NCBI GenBank assembly: GCA_017625835.1
Contig: JAGAKF010000052.1
Coordinates: forward strand, 20,715-84,714
DNA from: Clostridia bacterium
GTDB taxonomy: Bacteria > Bacillota > Clostridia > Oscillospirales > Acutalibacteraceae
DNA length: 64,000 nucleotides
Reading direction: 5' to 3'
The notes beneath the pieces are model-generated. The model was not told where the DNA came from. It saw only the letters and a program-made list of their open reading frames with translations, and did no database searches. Below, in pieces: positions 42,211-52,137 of this stretch; within the stretch, counting starts at the first letter, position 1, and each line of letters begins with the position of its first letter. The position numbers and the translations under genes are program-made.

Positions 42211-43362
42211 TTATTCACCCTTCTTTTTGATGATGTCGTTAAGGATTACATAAAAATCCTCATCATCTACTGCACCCTTCTGAGGAGCTTTCGGTGCGCT
42301 TGTAACAACGGGAGGCTCGATCGGAGCTGATGTTGCTGAACGCATCGGAGCAGCAGGAGCTGCAGTTGCCTTGAAAGCAGGAATTGAACCGAAATCTGCT
42401 TCTGAACCGCTGTCAAAACCTGTTGCAACAACAGTAATAACGATTTCGTCCTCGAGCTTTGAATCGAAAGCAACACCCCAAGTGATGTTTGCATCCGGAT
42501 GTGCCTTATCTGTGATTGACTCACAAGCTGTTTCGATTTCTTCAAGACCGATGTCAGGTGAAGACGTGATGCTGATGATAACACCCTTAGCACCTGCGAT
42601 TGATGTTTCAAGAAGCGGGCTTGATGTTGCCATTTCAGCTGCCTGAAGGCTCTTATCCTTACCCTTAGCTGTACCAACGCCCATATGAGCATAGCCAGCA
42701 TCTCTCATTAAGCTGCAAACGTCAGCGAAGTCGAGGTTAACAAAGCCGGGAACCTTGATGAGCTCTGAGATGCTCTTAACACCCTGTGAAAGAACTTCGT
42801 CAGCAACAAGGAAAGCCTCTGAAAGAGTCTTGCAACGGTCGCTGAGGAGCTTAAGACGATCGTTAGGAATAACGATAAGGCTGTCAACATGCTCTGAAAG
42901 ACGAGCAATACCCTGCTCAGCAAGTGTGCTTCTCTTCTTACCTTCGAACTTGAAGGGCTTTGTAACAACACCAACAGTAAGAACGCCCATTTCCTTAGCA
43001 ATCTGAGCGATTACGGGAGCTGCACCTGTACCTGTGCCGCCGCCCATACCTGCGGTGATAAATACCATATCTGAACCCTTGAGAACTGCAGAAATTTCTT
43101 CCTTGCTCTCTTCAGCAGCCTTTTCGCCAACTTCGGGACGGCCGCCTGCACCCTGACCGCGAGTTGACTTTTCGCCGATCTGGATTCTGTGTGTTGCCTG
43201 AGAATTAACGAGAACCTGCTTGTCTGTGTTTATAACGATAAACTCAGCACCCTGCATGCCCTGTGCAATCATTGTGTTAACAGCGTTACCGCCGCCGCCA
43301 CCTACACCGATAACCTTTATCTGAACGGTGCTTTCAAAATCGTTATCAATTTCAAATGCCAT
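42211..43362 (-). CDS. ftsZ: cell division protein FtsZ
   Basis: The 383 residues match FtsZ, the tubulin-like GTPase of the division ring. [11 protein letters not shown] is near residue 18, the tubulin signature [13 protein letters not shown] is at about 105-117, and NLDFADV is the T7 loop. A Pro/Ala-rich linker follows at about 320-360. The last residues are [18 protein letters not shown]; the common C-terminal peptide with DIPxFLR is not recognisable. CGGAGGT precedes the ATG. It has its own promoter and terminator and ends the division cluster. No ftsA is next to it. Confidence 0.97.
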   Translation of the reverse strand: MAFEIDNDFESTVQIKVIGVGGGGGNAVNTMIAQGMQGAEFIVINTDKQVLVNSQATHRIQIGEKSTRGQGAGGRPEVGEKAAEESKEEISAVLKGSDMVFITAGMGGGTGTGAAPVIAQIAKEMGVLTVGVVTKPFKFEGKKRSTLAEQGIARLSEHVDSLIVIPNDRLKLLSDRCKTLSEAFLVADEVLSQGVKSISELIKVPGFVNLDFADVCSLMRDAGYAHMGVGTAKGKDKSLQAAEMATSSPLLETSIAGAKGVIISITSSPDIGLEEIETACESITDKAHPDANITWGVAFDSKLEDEIVITVVATGFDSGSEADFGSIPAFKATAAPAAPMRSATSAPIEPPVVTSAPKAPQKGAVDDEDFYVILNDIIKKKGE

Positions 43363-43408
43363 TTTAAAGACCTCCGTTTTTAAAATCTATTACAGTGATA
43401 CACTAGAT

Positions 43409-43437
43409 ATCATAGCATACTTTTATATGTATTTCAA
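43409..43437 (-). promoter_or_regulatory. sigma-A promoter of ftsZ
   Basis: TTGAAA (43432-43437) and TATGAT (43409-43414) are 17 bases apart between ftsQ and ftsZ. Confidence 0.75.
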
Positions 43438-43506
43438 GCTAATTTATTATAAAAAGTTAAAATTTTTGTAATCTTTTTTGCTGTTTCTGCATTAACCAGA
43501 AATTGG

Positions 43507-44499
43507 TCAGTCGTCTGACTCACCATTGGTATTTTCTGAAGTTGCTTCAGTGGAATTTTCTGTAGTTTCTTCCTGTTTCTGCGTTGTATTTTCCTGATTT
43601 CCAGAAGTCGGTTCTGTTGCATCTGTTCCGTCTGTCTTAACGTCAACAGCTGTCGTCGGTTCTTCTTCAGGAGGGTCAAGCGAATCAAGAGGATTCACAA
43701 ACACCTTTTTCGGTATCGTGAGATTAATTTCAGCAATCAGCTCGGAATTTCTTTCATTTTCCTTTCCGATCGCCTCAGCTCCGCCTTTTATCTTTTCGCT
43801 GAGATTATCACGCGCTCCGAGAAGCAATCTCAGCCTTCCCTGATAGATGAGTTTAATCGAGCTTTGTTGAGTGATGTCCATTTCCGTTATATCCTTGAAC
43901 AAGCCAACTGCTGTAAGTTCAGAAAATAACTCGTCGTATATTTTCTTTTCTTCCTCATCCGCAAAGGTAAAAGCTTCTCCGACTGTCGCATTGACTTCGC
44001 CCTTAACTTTAAGCAACATAAGCTTATGGTTTTCCGGAAGAGTTTTCTGAAGCTCGAGTGTTTTGCCCTGAGCATCAGTGATAATATATCCGTCGGTGTC
44101 GGCAACGGCAATCGCAGCCGTTGTGTCACTTATATTTATAGTAACCTTGCCTGAAAAAGTTTTAGTAATAACCGCATCCTTGACATAAGGCAGACTCTTT
44201 TTAATGCGTTCTTCCACCTTATGGAAATTGGTTGTTACCATATTGTCGCCGACGTTAAGTCCCGATGCCATTACAACATCATCTTTTCCGTAAGTCGTTC
44301 CCGGGCCTGCTACGTTGATTGCAGAAATATTAAAAAGCACTGTCATGCTGAGAACCAATGCTACCAAAAGCACGCCTAAAACCGCGCAGACTATTCCTAA
44401 AATCTTGCGGTTTCTTTTTACGATTTTCAGTCTTTTTTCGTACCGTTCCCTCGCCTCAGGCCTCATTCGTGCAACCTGTTCGGGTGAAAGTTCTTTCAT
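43507..44499 (-). CDS. ftsQ: cell division protein FtsQ/DivIB
   Basis: The 330 residues have a basic cytoplasmic N terminus, one membrane segment (about 33-56) and a POTRA domain with NISAINVAGPGTTYGKDDVV. The beta domain follows with SGKVTINISDTTAAIAV. The last 60 residues are a low-complexity Thr/Glu/Asn tail. It is a bitopic divisome protein binding FtsL and FtsB. Its start overlaps the murA stop (ATGA), and AAGGAAGG precedes the ATG. The tail is not part of the usual fold. Confidence 0.85.
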   Translation of the reverse strand: MKELSPEQVARMRPEARERYEKRLKIVKRNRKILGIVCAVLGVLLVALVLSMTVLFNISAINVAGPGTTYGKDDVVMASGLNVGDNMVTTNFHKVEERIKKSLPYVKDAVITKTFSGKVTINISDTTAAIAVADTDGYIITDAQGKTLELQKTLPENHKLMLLKVKGEVNATVGEAFTFADEEEKKIYDELFSELTAVGLFKDITEMDITQQSSIKLIYQGRLRLLLGARDNLSEKIKGGAEAIGKENERNSELIAEINLTIPKKVFVNPLDSLDPPEEEPTTAVDVKTDGTDATEPTSGNQENTTQKQEETTENSTEATSENTNGESDD

Positions 44500-45755
44500 A
44501 ACTGATCCTTCCTTTGTATAACAGCACCGAGCGCAGACAAATTTTCCGCAAACGATGCATATCCTCTGTCTATGTAACTAATTCTGTCAACCGTCGTCGT
44601 TCCCTCAGCACAGAGTCCTGCGACAACCAGTGCGGCACCTGCCCGAAGATCCGTCGAATGAACAAAAGCGCCCTGCAGACAGTCGACCCCGTCGACAACT
44701 GCGATTTTATCCTGCACTTTAATATTGGCACCCATTCTTCTAAGCTCGCCGATATGTTGAAAACGGTTTTCAAATATATTTTCGCATATAATCGTGACAC
44801 CTTTTGAGACCGATGCCACAGCCATCATTATTGCCTGGCAATCCGTAGGAAAACCCGGATAAGGCATTGTCTGTATTCGGTCGAATGCACACAGCTTCTC
44901 GGGAGATGTTATTCTGAGCTGTGTACCTGAGGTTTCAACCCTGCAGCCTGCCTGCTCAAAGCAGGAAAAAACAGGTGTTATATGCACAGGTATAACGTCA
45001 TCAACTATTAACGTTGATCCCGTTACCGCCGCAGCAGCCATATATGTACAAGCAACAATACGGTCTGGCATAACGGCATACTGTGATGAGTTCAGACGAT
45101 CAACGCCTTCAATCACTACCGTGCTTTCGCCTGCTCCCGTAATTCTCGCTCCGCAGGAATTCAGAAACATCGCAAGGTCAACAATCTCGGGTTCTCTTGC
45201 CGCGTTGATTATCGTTGTTACGCAATTCGACTTCACGCTTGCAAGAATAATGTTTTCCGTTGCCCCGACGCTCGGAAAAGGAAGAACAATTTTTCCTCCT
45301 TTTATCTTTTTGCAGGAACAGCGGATTTCACCGTGAGATTCGGTAATGTTTACACCCAGTTTTCTCATTGAAGCAAGGTGAATATCAATCGGTCTTAAAC
45401 CGATATCGCATCCGCCAGGCGCTGAAATAACAGCTTCACCGACAGAGCTGAGTAAAGCACCGAGAAAAATAATTGACGAGCGCATCTCGCGCATCAGGAC
45501 ATCGCTTATTCTTTTCTTGACAAGGTGCCCCGGATCCACAAAAATCATTCCGTTTGACCTTTGCACTTTGCAACCGAGACACTTGAGAATTTTAACTGTT
45601 GAATTTATGTCGCTAAGATCAGGACAATTATGTATAATACAAGGTTTGCCGACAGCTACCGTTGCCGCAAGAATCGGCAAAGCGCTGTTTTTTGCTCCCT
45701 GGACTTTAACACTTCCGCAAAGACGGTTACGCCCTTCGATTATATACTGTCCCAT
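44496..45755 (-). CDS. murA: UDP-N-acetylglucosamine 1-carboxyvinyltransferase
   Basis: The 419 residues match MurA, which adds enolpyruvate to UDP-GlcNAc in the first committed step of peptidoglycan synthesis. KNSALPILAA is at about 22-31 and the catalytic cysteine is in GGCDIGLRPID (about 114-124), the residue attacked by fosfomycin. DRIVACTYMAAAA and PTDCQAIMMA follow. AAAGGGTGAG precedes the ATG. It is placed where many clusters carry murB or murC. Confidence 0.95.
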   Translation of the reverse strand: MGQYIIEGRNRLCGSVKVQGAKNSALPILAATVAVGKPCIIHNCPDLSDINSTVKILKCLGCKVQRSNGMIFVDPGHLVKKRISDVLMREMRSSIIFLGALLSSVGEAVISAPGGCDIGLRPIDIHLASMRKLGVNITESHGEIRCSCKKIKGGKIVLPFPSVGATENIILASVKSNCVTTIINAAREPEIVDLAMFLNSCGARITGAGESTVVIEGVDRLNSSQYAVMPDRIVACTYMAAAAVTGSTLIVDDVIPVHITPVFSCFEQAGCRVETSGTQLRITSPEKLCAFDRIQTMPYPGFPTDCQAIMMAVASVSKGVTIICENIFENRFQHIGELRRMGANIKVQDKIAVVDGVDCLQGAFVHSTDLRAGAALVVAGLCAEGTTTVDRISYIDRGYASFAENLSALGAVIQRKDQL

Positions 45756-45766
45756 AAACTCACCCT

Positions 45767-45807
45767 TTCGGAAATATCATCTGTTTTCAGTTTATGATAT
45801 CACCGAA
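45767..45807 (-). repeat. inverted repeat between murG and murA
   Basis: TTCGGAAATATCAT (45767-45780) pairs with ATGATATCACCGAA (45794-45807), 13 of 14 positions, without a T run. It may set message stability within the cluster rather than terminate it. Confidence 0.45.
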
Positions 45808-45819
45808 AAAGTGTTAATT

Positions 45820-46950
45820 TTATCTTACAATTTCGCAAATGCAGGAAACAATACGTTCTGTTGCATCATAAATCGCCATCTTTTTAGCGTTTGCTCCGAG
45901 CTCTTCAAGACGTTTTCTGTCAGAAAGCAGGGCGTCGATTTCCTTGATAAGACGCTCACCTGTAAAGTCCTTTTCTTCGATAAGAATCGCCGCATCGTTC
46001 TTGACAAGCTCCATAGCATTATAATACTGATGGTTTTCAGCAGCATACGGATACGGTACAAGAATTGACGGTTTACCCATAGCCTGGATTTCACTGAGTG
46101 AACTTGCACCTGCACGGCAGATTACAAGATCGGCCGCAGACATACAACGGTGCATATCGTTGATATATTCACGAAGCATTATGTGCTTGTTTTCTTCAAG
46201 GTTTATTCCCTTTTCTTTTTCTATTACATCAAACATTCCTACTCCTGCCTTACCTGTTGCATGCAGGAAGTAGCAATCTTTTTTCTCGTAACGTTCTTCA
46301 ATCAACTGCGTAACAGCATTGTTGATAACTCTTGCACCGAGGCTTCCGCCCATTGAAAGAATAACGGGACGATCATCAACACCGAGCTCTGCACGGGAAA
46401 ACTCTCTGTCAGCAGAAATAAGTTCACCTCTTACAGGCAGGCCTGTCACAACACAAGGATTCTTAGGCTGCATATATTTTTCTGCTTCGGGAGCGGTAAG
46501 CATAACCCTGTCAACAATCTTAGCAAGAGCTTTGTTTGTCACTCCCGGAAATGCATTTTGCTCATGGATCGCAGTCGGAATTCCAAGCTTGCAAGCCGTT
46601 CGGAGAACAGGGCCGCCGACGTAACCGCCGAAGCCGAGCACAACATCAGGATTGAATTCTTTGATTATTTTCTTTGCCTGAGACGATGATTTTACAAGCT
46701 TTATCACCGTGCTGATATTCTGTTTGATACCGCTCGGAGTAAGATCACGACTGAAACCCTGAATATCAATTGTTTTAAAATTATAGCCTGCCGCAGGCAC
46801 AAGCTGTGCTTCCATTTTAACTGCGGTACCGACAAAAAGAATGTCGGACTGTGGATATTTTTCTCTAATTAAACCTGCAACAGCGAGTGCGGGGTTGATA
46901 TGACCGCCTGTTCCGCCTGTTGCGATGAGGATTTTTTTGTTATTTAACAT
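45820..46950 (-). CDS. murG: UDP-GlcNAc:lipid I N-acetylglucosaminyltransferase MurG
   Basis: The start is ATG 46950, after AGAGGTG; an earlier in-frame GTG lies within that site. The 376 residues show ATGGTGGHINPALA, SMGGSLGARVIN, ICRAGASSLSEI and LVPYPYAAENHQ, the substrate-binding blocks of MurG. It makes lipid II at the inner face of the membrane. It follows ftsW by 5 bases in the cluster. Confidence 0.96.
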   Translation of the reverse strand: MLNNKKILIATGGTGGHINPALAVAGLIREKYPQSDILFVGTAVKMEAQLVPAAGYNFKTIDIQGFSRDLTPSGIKQNISTVIKLVKSSSQAKKIIKEFNPDVVLGFGGYVGGPVLRTACKLGIPTAIHEQNAFPGVTNKALAKIVDRVMLTAPEAEKYMQPKNPCVVTGLPVRGELISADREFSRAELGVDDRPVILSMGGSLGARVINNAVTQLIEERYEKKDCYFLHATGKAGVGMFDVIEKEKGINLEENKHIMLREYINDMHRCMSAADLVICRAGASSLSEIQAMGKPSILVPYPYAAENHQYYNAMELVKNDAAILIEEKDFTGERLIKEIDALLSDRKRLEELGANAKKMAIYDATERIVSCICEIVR

Positions 46951-46955
46951 CTGGA

Positions 46956-48188
46956 TCACCTCTTAGAATTTCTTGAACCTGTTCGTGAAACACCGAGAAC
47001 GAGTCCCATTTCTACCATAAGTATTCCGAGTGCCGTTCCGCCGTAGCTGAAAAACGGAAGCGAAATACCCGTATTTGGAATCATATCCGTAACAACAAGT
47101 ATATTGAGCACCGACTGGATTCCGACCTGAAGTGAAATACCGAGAACGAGCAATCTTTCGTACATACTCTTTGTTCTTGCCGCAATCATAAATCCTCTTG
47201 CAACAAGAGCAAGGAACATAAGGATGATTACCATACAGCGGAAGAAGCCGAGTTCTTCACCGACGATCGCGAAAATGAAGTCGTTGTGCGGTTCGGGGAT
47301 GTAAAGGAACTTCTGTCTTGAATTACCGAGACCGAGTCCGAAAAGTCCACCCGAGCCAAGAGCATACAGAGACTGGTTCGTCTGCCAACGTGTACCTGTA
47401 TCAGTATAATCTTTCTCGAAAAATCCAGTAATTCGCTTGAGCTGATACGGACTCAGAATCTGTTCGCGGAAAACAATAAAAATAGCAATAACTAACGTTC
47501 CCGCTATCAATCCGAGGATGAACCATCGTCTGTCAATTCCGCTGAGGAACAGAATTCCGATACCCATTGCAAATATCATTACAAAGCAGGAAAGATGGCT
47601 TTCGGCAAAGACAAGCACACTTACAACGCCGACAACGCCGAAATAAAGAAGAGGTGCAAAAATATTCTGATCAAGCAGTTTCTTGCCCTTTTCAAGTCCC
47701 CAGGAGAGACCGATTATCATCGCGAGCTTTCCGACATCGGAAGGCTGGAAGGTCATTGACGTTCCCGGAATTTTCATCCATCGCTTAATGTCCGGATTTT
47801 CGGGAACAGGAACATAATAGAACAAAACGGCAACCAACAGGAACAATCCGACTACACTTATTAAAACTGCAAATTTCTTTATAAACTGAGGATTGATTTT
47901 TGAGATTATAAACATTGCAACCAAACCGACGACGGCAAAGATTGCCTGTTTTTTGACATAATGATACGGGTCATTATTATGGAATTTTCCCCATACGTAG
48001 CTGGCTGATGCCATCATAATAAGTCCCGTTGTAAGAAGTGCGATAACAAGGAAAAGATAGATTATATCAAAGCCACCGTCAACAAACACTTTTTCACCGC
48101 GTATAGTCAGTCCCGAGAGTAAGCTCTTTCTTTTTTTAGTTTTTCTGTTTTCTTTATGAGCTGTTTCTCTGAGCTCAGCCGTAGACAT
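46956..48188 (-). CDS. SEDS-family glycan polymerase FtsW/SpoVE
   Basis: The 410 residues have a basic N terminus (to about 45), ten hydrophobic segments and the SEDS motifs MMASASYVWG, QPSDVGKLA, SHLSCFVMIF and FFSYGGTALGIL. SEDS proteins polymerise lipid II with a partner class B PBP. The gene in this cluster position may be division FtsW or sporulation SpoVE; the sequence alone does not decide. GGAGAAG precedes the ATG. Confidence 0.92.
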   Translation of the reverse strand: MSTAELRETAHKENRKTKKRKSLLSGLTIRGEKVFVDGGFDIIYLFLVIALLTTGLIMMASASYVWGKFHNNDPYHYVKKQAIFAVVGLVAMFIISKINPQFIKKFAVLISVVGLFLLVAVLFYYVPVPENPDIKRWMKIPGTSMTFQPSDVGKLAMIIGLSWGLEKGKKLLDQNIFAPLLYFGVVGVVSVLVFAESHLSCFVMIFAMGIGILFLSGIDRRWFILGLIAGTLVIAIFIVFREQILSPYQLKRITGFFEKDYTDTGTRWQTNQSLYALGSGGLFGLGLGNSRQKFLYIPEPHNDFIFAIVGEELGFFRCMVIILMFLALVARGFMIAARTKSMYERLLVLGISLQVGIQSVLNILVVTDMIPNTGISLPFFSYGGTALGILMVEMGLVLGVSRTGSRNSKR

Positions 48189-48224
48189 AGAACCACTTCT
48201 CCTTTCGCAGATTTATTTTCCGAT

Positions 48225-49256
48225 TCAAGATGTGAAACCGCCGTAGTACATTACAACTACACCTATTATGCCCGCAATAAGATTAACTGTGCAGAAAACT
48301 GCATCAATTTTCTTCTCGCTCCATCCGCACATTTCAAAGTGATGATGAATCGGAGCCATTTTGAAAATTCTTTTACCGTGAGTTATTTTGAAATAGCCGA
48401 TCTGAATAACATCAGAAAGAGCTTCGATTACGTAGATAAAGCCTGTAAGAATAAGAATTACGGGGCAATCAATTGCATATGCGATTGCAACTACCATACC
48501 ACCCAGGAACATTGAACCTGTGTCACCCATGAAAACCTTTGCAGGGAACTTGTTCCAGAGGAAGAATCCGATACAGCCGCCGAGAAGTGCAGCCGCAATT
48601 ACGCCGACGCCGAGGAACTTATGAATAACAGCAATTGCAACAAATGAAACAGCCGCAGTTGCGGTAACGCTTGAGCAAAGACCGTCGATACCATCAGTAA
48701 AGTTGACAGCATTAATTGCACCGTAGATTACGCAAACACCGAGAATCCAGAACCAGATTCCGAGATCAACCTTGCCGATAAACGGAACAAACATATACGG
48801 ATCCTTACCCATCGCAAGGAAAAGACTTGTAAGATAACCTGCACAGATAACAACCTGAGCAATTGACTTCTGAACGATTGAAAGACCGAGGTTGCGCTTT
48901 TTAACTACCTTTATGTAGTCATCAGCAAAGCCTACAAGACCGAACATAAGAGCCATTATGAGACCTGCCCAGATCTTTGTATTCATATCACCCGTAAGGC
49001 CGAGGGTATTTCCTGTAACATAATTAACAATAAGCATTACAGCGGCTGAAACGAAAATACCGATAATAAACATTATACCGCCCATTGTCGGAGTGCCCTG
49101 CTTGCTTTTGTGCCACTTCGGGCCTTCTTCAAGGATAGTCTGGCCGAACTTGAGCTTTCTGAGCCAAGGAATTATACCGTAACCGAGTATTGCGGTTAAA
49201 CCAAATGCTGCAACACCGCTTAATATCATTGTAAGGATACTGTTCATCTTCTTCAC
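48225..49256 (-). CDS. mraY: phospho-MurNAc-pentapeptide translocase MraY
   Basis: The membrane protein has about 343 residues, with about ten segments and MraY motifs: GFADDYIKVVKKRN, NAVNFTDGIDGL (catalytic Asp) and IHHHFEMCGWSE. It transfers phospho-MurNAc-pentapeptide to undecaprenyl phosphate to form lipid I. The start is not certain. GTG at 49256 is chosen because a hairpin lies between AAAGGGG and that codon. ATG at 49247 and GTG at 49262 are alternatives; the latter is inside the hairpin. Confidence 0.93.
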   Translation of the reverse strand: MKKMNSILTMILSGVAAFGLTAILGYGIIPWLRKLKFGQTILEEGPKWHKSKQGTPTMGGIMFIIGIFVSAAVMLIVNYVTGNTLGLTGDMNTKIWAGLIMALMFGLVGFADDYIKVVKKRNLGLSIVQKSIAQVVICAGYLTSLFLAMGKDPYMFVPFIGKVDLGIWFWILGVCVIYGAINAVNFTDGIDGLCSSVTATAAVSFVAIAVIHKFLGVGVIAAALLGGCIGFFLWNKFPAKVFMGDTGSMFLGGMVVAIAYAIDCPVILILTGFIYVIEALSDVIQIGYFKITHGKRIFKMAPIHHHFEMCGWSEKKIDAVFCTVNLIAGIIGVVVMYYGGFTS

Positions 49257-49258
49257 GT

Positions 49259-49274
49259 GCACACTTTCGTGTGC
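49259..49274 (-). promoter_or_regulatory. hairpin between Shine-Dalgarno and start of mraY
   Basis: GCACAC and GTGTGC form a 6-base stem closed by the GNRA tetraloop GAAA. AAAGGGGTA lies just before it and AC-GTG just after. Folding would bring the ribosome site within normal distance of the GTG at 49256. Confidence 0.5.
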
Positions 49275-49299
49275 TACCCCTTTCTTTAAACTCCGTTGT

Positions 49300-50658
49300 T
49301 TATTTTATTCTGTCGTACAAGCTGTTTATTACATCTTCAAGAGCCATTCCCCGGCTTGCCTTGAAAAGAACCGCATCGCCTTCGTCAAGGATTCCGAACA
49401 ATGCATCTGCAAGCTCATTCTTATCAAGGAAGCTTCTGACTACGGGAACGCCACATTCCTCTGCTCTTGTCGCAGTTTCTTTTGATCTTTCACCGTATGT
49501 CATAAGAATATCAATTTTGTTCTTCGCGGCAATAAGACCTGCATTTCTGTGAGCCTCAACGCTGATTGAACCGAGCTCAAGCATATCACCGAGAACAGCA
49601 ATTTTTCTTTTTGCATTAACTGTTGAAAGCATTTTCAATGCTGCCTGCTGTGAGTCGGGGCTTGCATTATAACAGTCTTCGATAAATCGGATTCCGTTAA
49701 TCATCTTCACGCGCTGTCTCATTCCTGACGGCTCATATTTTTTAAGACCGTCAGCGGCCTGCTGTGGAGTTACTCCGAGCTGAAGACCTGTTCCGAAAGC
49801 CGCAAGAGCGTTGTAAACATTGTGGATTCCGATTGTCGGAATTGTTACATTCTGCACCTTATCACCGTCATAAATAATATTAAAATTCGTAGTATCGTCC
49901 TGCTGAACAATATCCGTAGCTCTGAAATCACAGAACTTATCGTTTATTCCGTAATAGAGAACAGGATGATTTTCAATCCTTGCGCTTGCAAGATACGGAT
50001 CATCACCGTTAAGCAAAATCGGTGCACCTTCGCGCAAGCCGTCAAGAATTTCAAGCTTTGCGGCACAGATATTTTCACGTGAACCGAGGTTTTCCATATG
50101 TGAAACGCCGATATTGCTGATAATCGCGATTGTAGGCTCAGCAGTTTTTGAGAGAACTGAAATTTCACCCTTGTCGCTCATTCCCATTTCTATAACAGCT
50201 GCCTGAGTGTCTTCTTCAAGACGCATAAGAGTTCGCGGAAGACCGATATCATTATTGAGATTGCCTTCTGTTTTTATCGCATTATACTTCTCACTTACAA
50301 CAGCCCAGGTCATTTCCTTTGTCGTTGTCTTGCCGACGCTTCCCGTAAGACCGACAACCGGAATATCAAAGGTTGAACGGAACCAGTTTGCAAGCTTCAA
50401 AAGTGCCTGTCTTGTGTCGTCAACTTTGATAAACAAGCCATCACAATCTACGTCGTGATGAATCATTGCCGCAGTTGCACCGTTTTCAAACGCGCTCTTT
50501 GTGAAGGTGTGACCATCAAAATTCTCGCCGTGAATTGCAATGTAGAGCAAACCTTCTTCGCAAAGTCTGCTGTCAATACATATTCCGTTAATTTCAGCCT
50601 CGCCCGTGGCTACTCCGCCTACGGCTGCTGCAATTTCACTTAACATTAATTTCTTCAT
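49300..50658 (-). CDS. murF: UDP-MurNAc-tripeptide-D-Ala-D-Ala ligase MurF
   Basis: The 452 residues show the Mur ligase three-domain plan: the N-terminal substrate domain, GLTGSVGKTTTKEM (P-loop near 108-121), ENYNASPDSQ-like EDCYNASPDSQQAA and the C-terminal GDMLELG. It adds D-Ala-D-Ala to the precursor. It begins one base after the murE stop, with GCGAGG as ribosome site overlapping murE. Next in the cluster is mraY; murD is not found. Confidence 0.95.
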   Translation of the reverse strand: MKKLMLSEIAAAVGGVATGEAEINGICIDSRLCEEGLLYIAIHGENFDGHTFTKSAFENGATAAMIHHDVDCDGLFIKVDDTRQALLKLANWFRSTFDIPVVGLTGSVGKTTTKEMTWAVVSEKYNAIKTEGNLNNDIGLPRTLMRLEEDTQAAVIEMGMSDKGEISVLSKTAEPTIAIISNIGVSHMENLGSRENICAAKLEILDGLREGAPILLNGDDPYLASARIENHPVLYYGINDKFCDFRATDIVQQDDTTNFNIIYDGDKVQNVTIPTIGIHNVYNALAAFGTGLQLGVTPQQAADGLKKYEPSGMRQRVKMINGIRFIEDCYNASPDSQQAALKMLSTVNAKRKIAVLGDMLELGSISVEAHRNAGLIAAKNKIDILMTYGERSKETATRAEECGVPVVRSFLDKNELADALFGILDEGDAVLFKASRGMALEDVINSLYDRIK

Positions 50659-50659
50659 C

Positions 50660-52096
50660 TCAAAACCTCGCCTTGTCTTCCAACAGTTTTCTTATTATTT
50701 CTCTTTCATTAAAGTATATTTTTTGTGTACCTAATATCTGATATTTTTCGTGACCCTTTCCCGCAACAAGAACCGTGTCCCCTGCCTTGGCAGAATACAA
50801 GGCTGATTTTATTGCAAGCTTGCGGTCGGTTATTCTGTAATAATTCTTTGTGCTTATCCCCTGAACAATTTCATCAATAATTTTTTCGGGCGGTTCGGTC
50901 CGCGGATTGTCCGATGTTACGAAAACGAAATCCGAGTTTTCACAAGCAATTTTTCCCATTAGCGGACGTTTTTCTTTATCCCTGTCTCCACCGCAGCCAA
51001 ATACCGTTATAAGCTTACCGTGAAAAACGCTTTTCAAGGTTTTTGCGGCATTTTCAAGCGAATCCGGTGTATGCGCATAATCGATTATTACATTTATACC
51101 AAGGGAGTTTTCCACTTTTTCCATTCTGCCGGCTATTCCGTCAAAACGTGCAACCGTACGGCTCGCTCTTTCCATATCGATTCCGATTGCATTAGTTGCA
51201 CACAAAGCCGCCATAGAATTATAAACTGAAAACAAACCCATACCGTCAAAAGTAACGTAGTTTTCTTTATCCCTGAATTTCAGTCTGTAACTGACACCGT
51301 CTGCCGAAAGAGCTATCTTATCCGCCTTGAAATCGGATTCATTTTTAATTCCGTATGTAATCACTTTTCCTGCGGCTTCTTTTTTTATCAATGACGAATA
51401 CTCATCATCAGCATTGATTACTGAAATCTTGCTGGCAGCAAACAAGCTTGCCTTGGCTTCAGCATAGTTCTGCATCGTCTTGTGATAGTCAAGATGCTCG
51501 GGAGAAAGATTGGTAAAAACGGAACAATCAAACTTTATTCCACTGACTCTTTGCTGTGACAGCGCCTGTGAAGAAACCTCCATAACGCAGGCTTCGCATC
51601 CTGCAATCTTCATAAGCATAAGATATCTGTGCAGATCGGCAGGATCAGGTGTTGTCAGGTCGGCAGGATAGTTTTCCTTACCGATGAGAACATTTACCGT
51701 TCCGATAAGTCCCGTTTTACATCCTGAATTTTCCAGAATCTTCCTTATTATGTACGATGTTGTTGTTTTTCCGTTTGTGCCCGTTACAGCGATCATCTTC
51801 AGCTTTTTGTGAGCAGCGCCGTAAAACGCCGAGCTGATCTGCGCATAAGCTTTCCTTGAGTTTTCAACAACTATCGAGTTTTTAATTCCGATATCACGTT
51901 CACATACAACTACGGCAGCGCCTCTGTCCAACGCTTTCTGCGCAAAGTCGTGACCGTCATATCTTTCACCCTTGATACAAACAAATAATCCCGAATTTCT
52001 TACTTTTGCGGAATTATCCGTTATATTTGTAATTTCAGGGTTTACTGTGCAAACAGTTTTTGTTTCAACATCCTGCAATAAAGCACTAAGCTTCAT
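50660..52096 (-). CDS. murE: UDP-MurNAc-dipeptide:meso-diaminopimelate ligase MurE
   Basis: The 478 residues show the Mur ligase plan with AVTGTNGKTTTSYI (about 104-117), SSQALSQQRV, NLSPEHLDYH and IDYAHTPDSLENA. The DNPR motif in SDNPRTEPP is the known marker of meso-DAP specificity, so the peptidoglycan is probably DAP-type. GGAGGCG precedes the ATG. It is 41 bases after the PBP gene. Confidence 0.94.
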   Translation of the reverse strand: MKLSALLQDVETKTVCTVNPEITNITDNSAKVRNSGLFVCIKGERYDGHDFAQKALDRGAAVVVCERDIGIKNSIVVENSRKAYAQISSAFYGAAHKKLKMIAVTGTNGKTTTSYIIRKILENSGCKTGLIGTVNVLIGKENYPADLTTPDPADLHRYLMLMKIAGCEACVMEVSSQALSQQRVSGIKFDCSVFTNLSPEHLDYHKTMQNYAEAKASLFAASKISVINADDEYSSLIKKEAAGKVITYGIKNESDFKADKIALSADGVSYRLKFRDKENYVTFDGMGLFSVYNSMAALCATNAIGIDMERASRTVARFDGIAGRMEKVENSLGINVIIDYAHTPDSLENAAKTLKSVFHGKLITVFGCGGDRDKEKRPLMGKIACENSDFVFVTSDNPRTEPPEKIIDEIVQGISTKNYYRITDRKLAIKSALYSAKAGDTVLVAGKGHEKYQILGTQKIYFNEREIIRKLLEDKARF

Positions 52097-52137
52097 TCAA
52101 AACGCCTCCGAAATTTTCTGTTTACACGTCCTTTGTT

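Noticed and set aside
42267-42701. Out-of-frame minus-strand open stretch inside ftsZ
   Set aside because: Composition is Leu/Gln/Arg-biased and frame-shifted against an intact ftsZ; no start or ribosome site.
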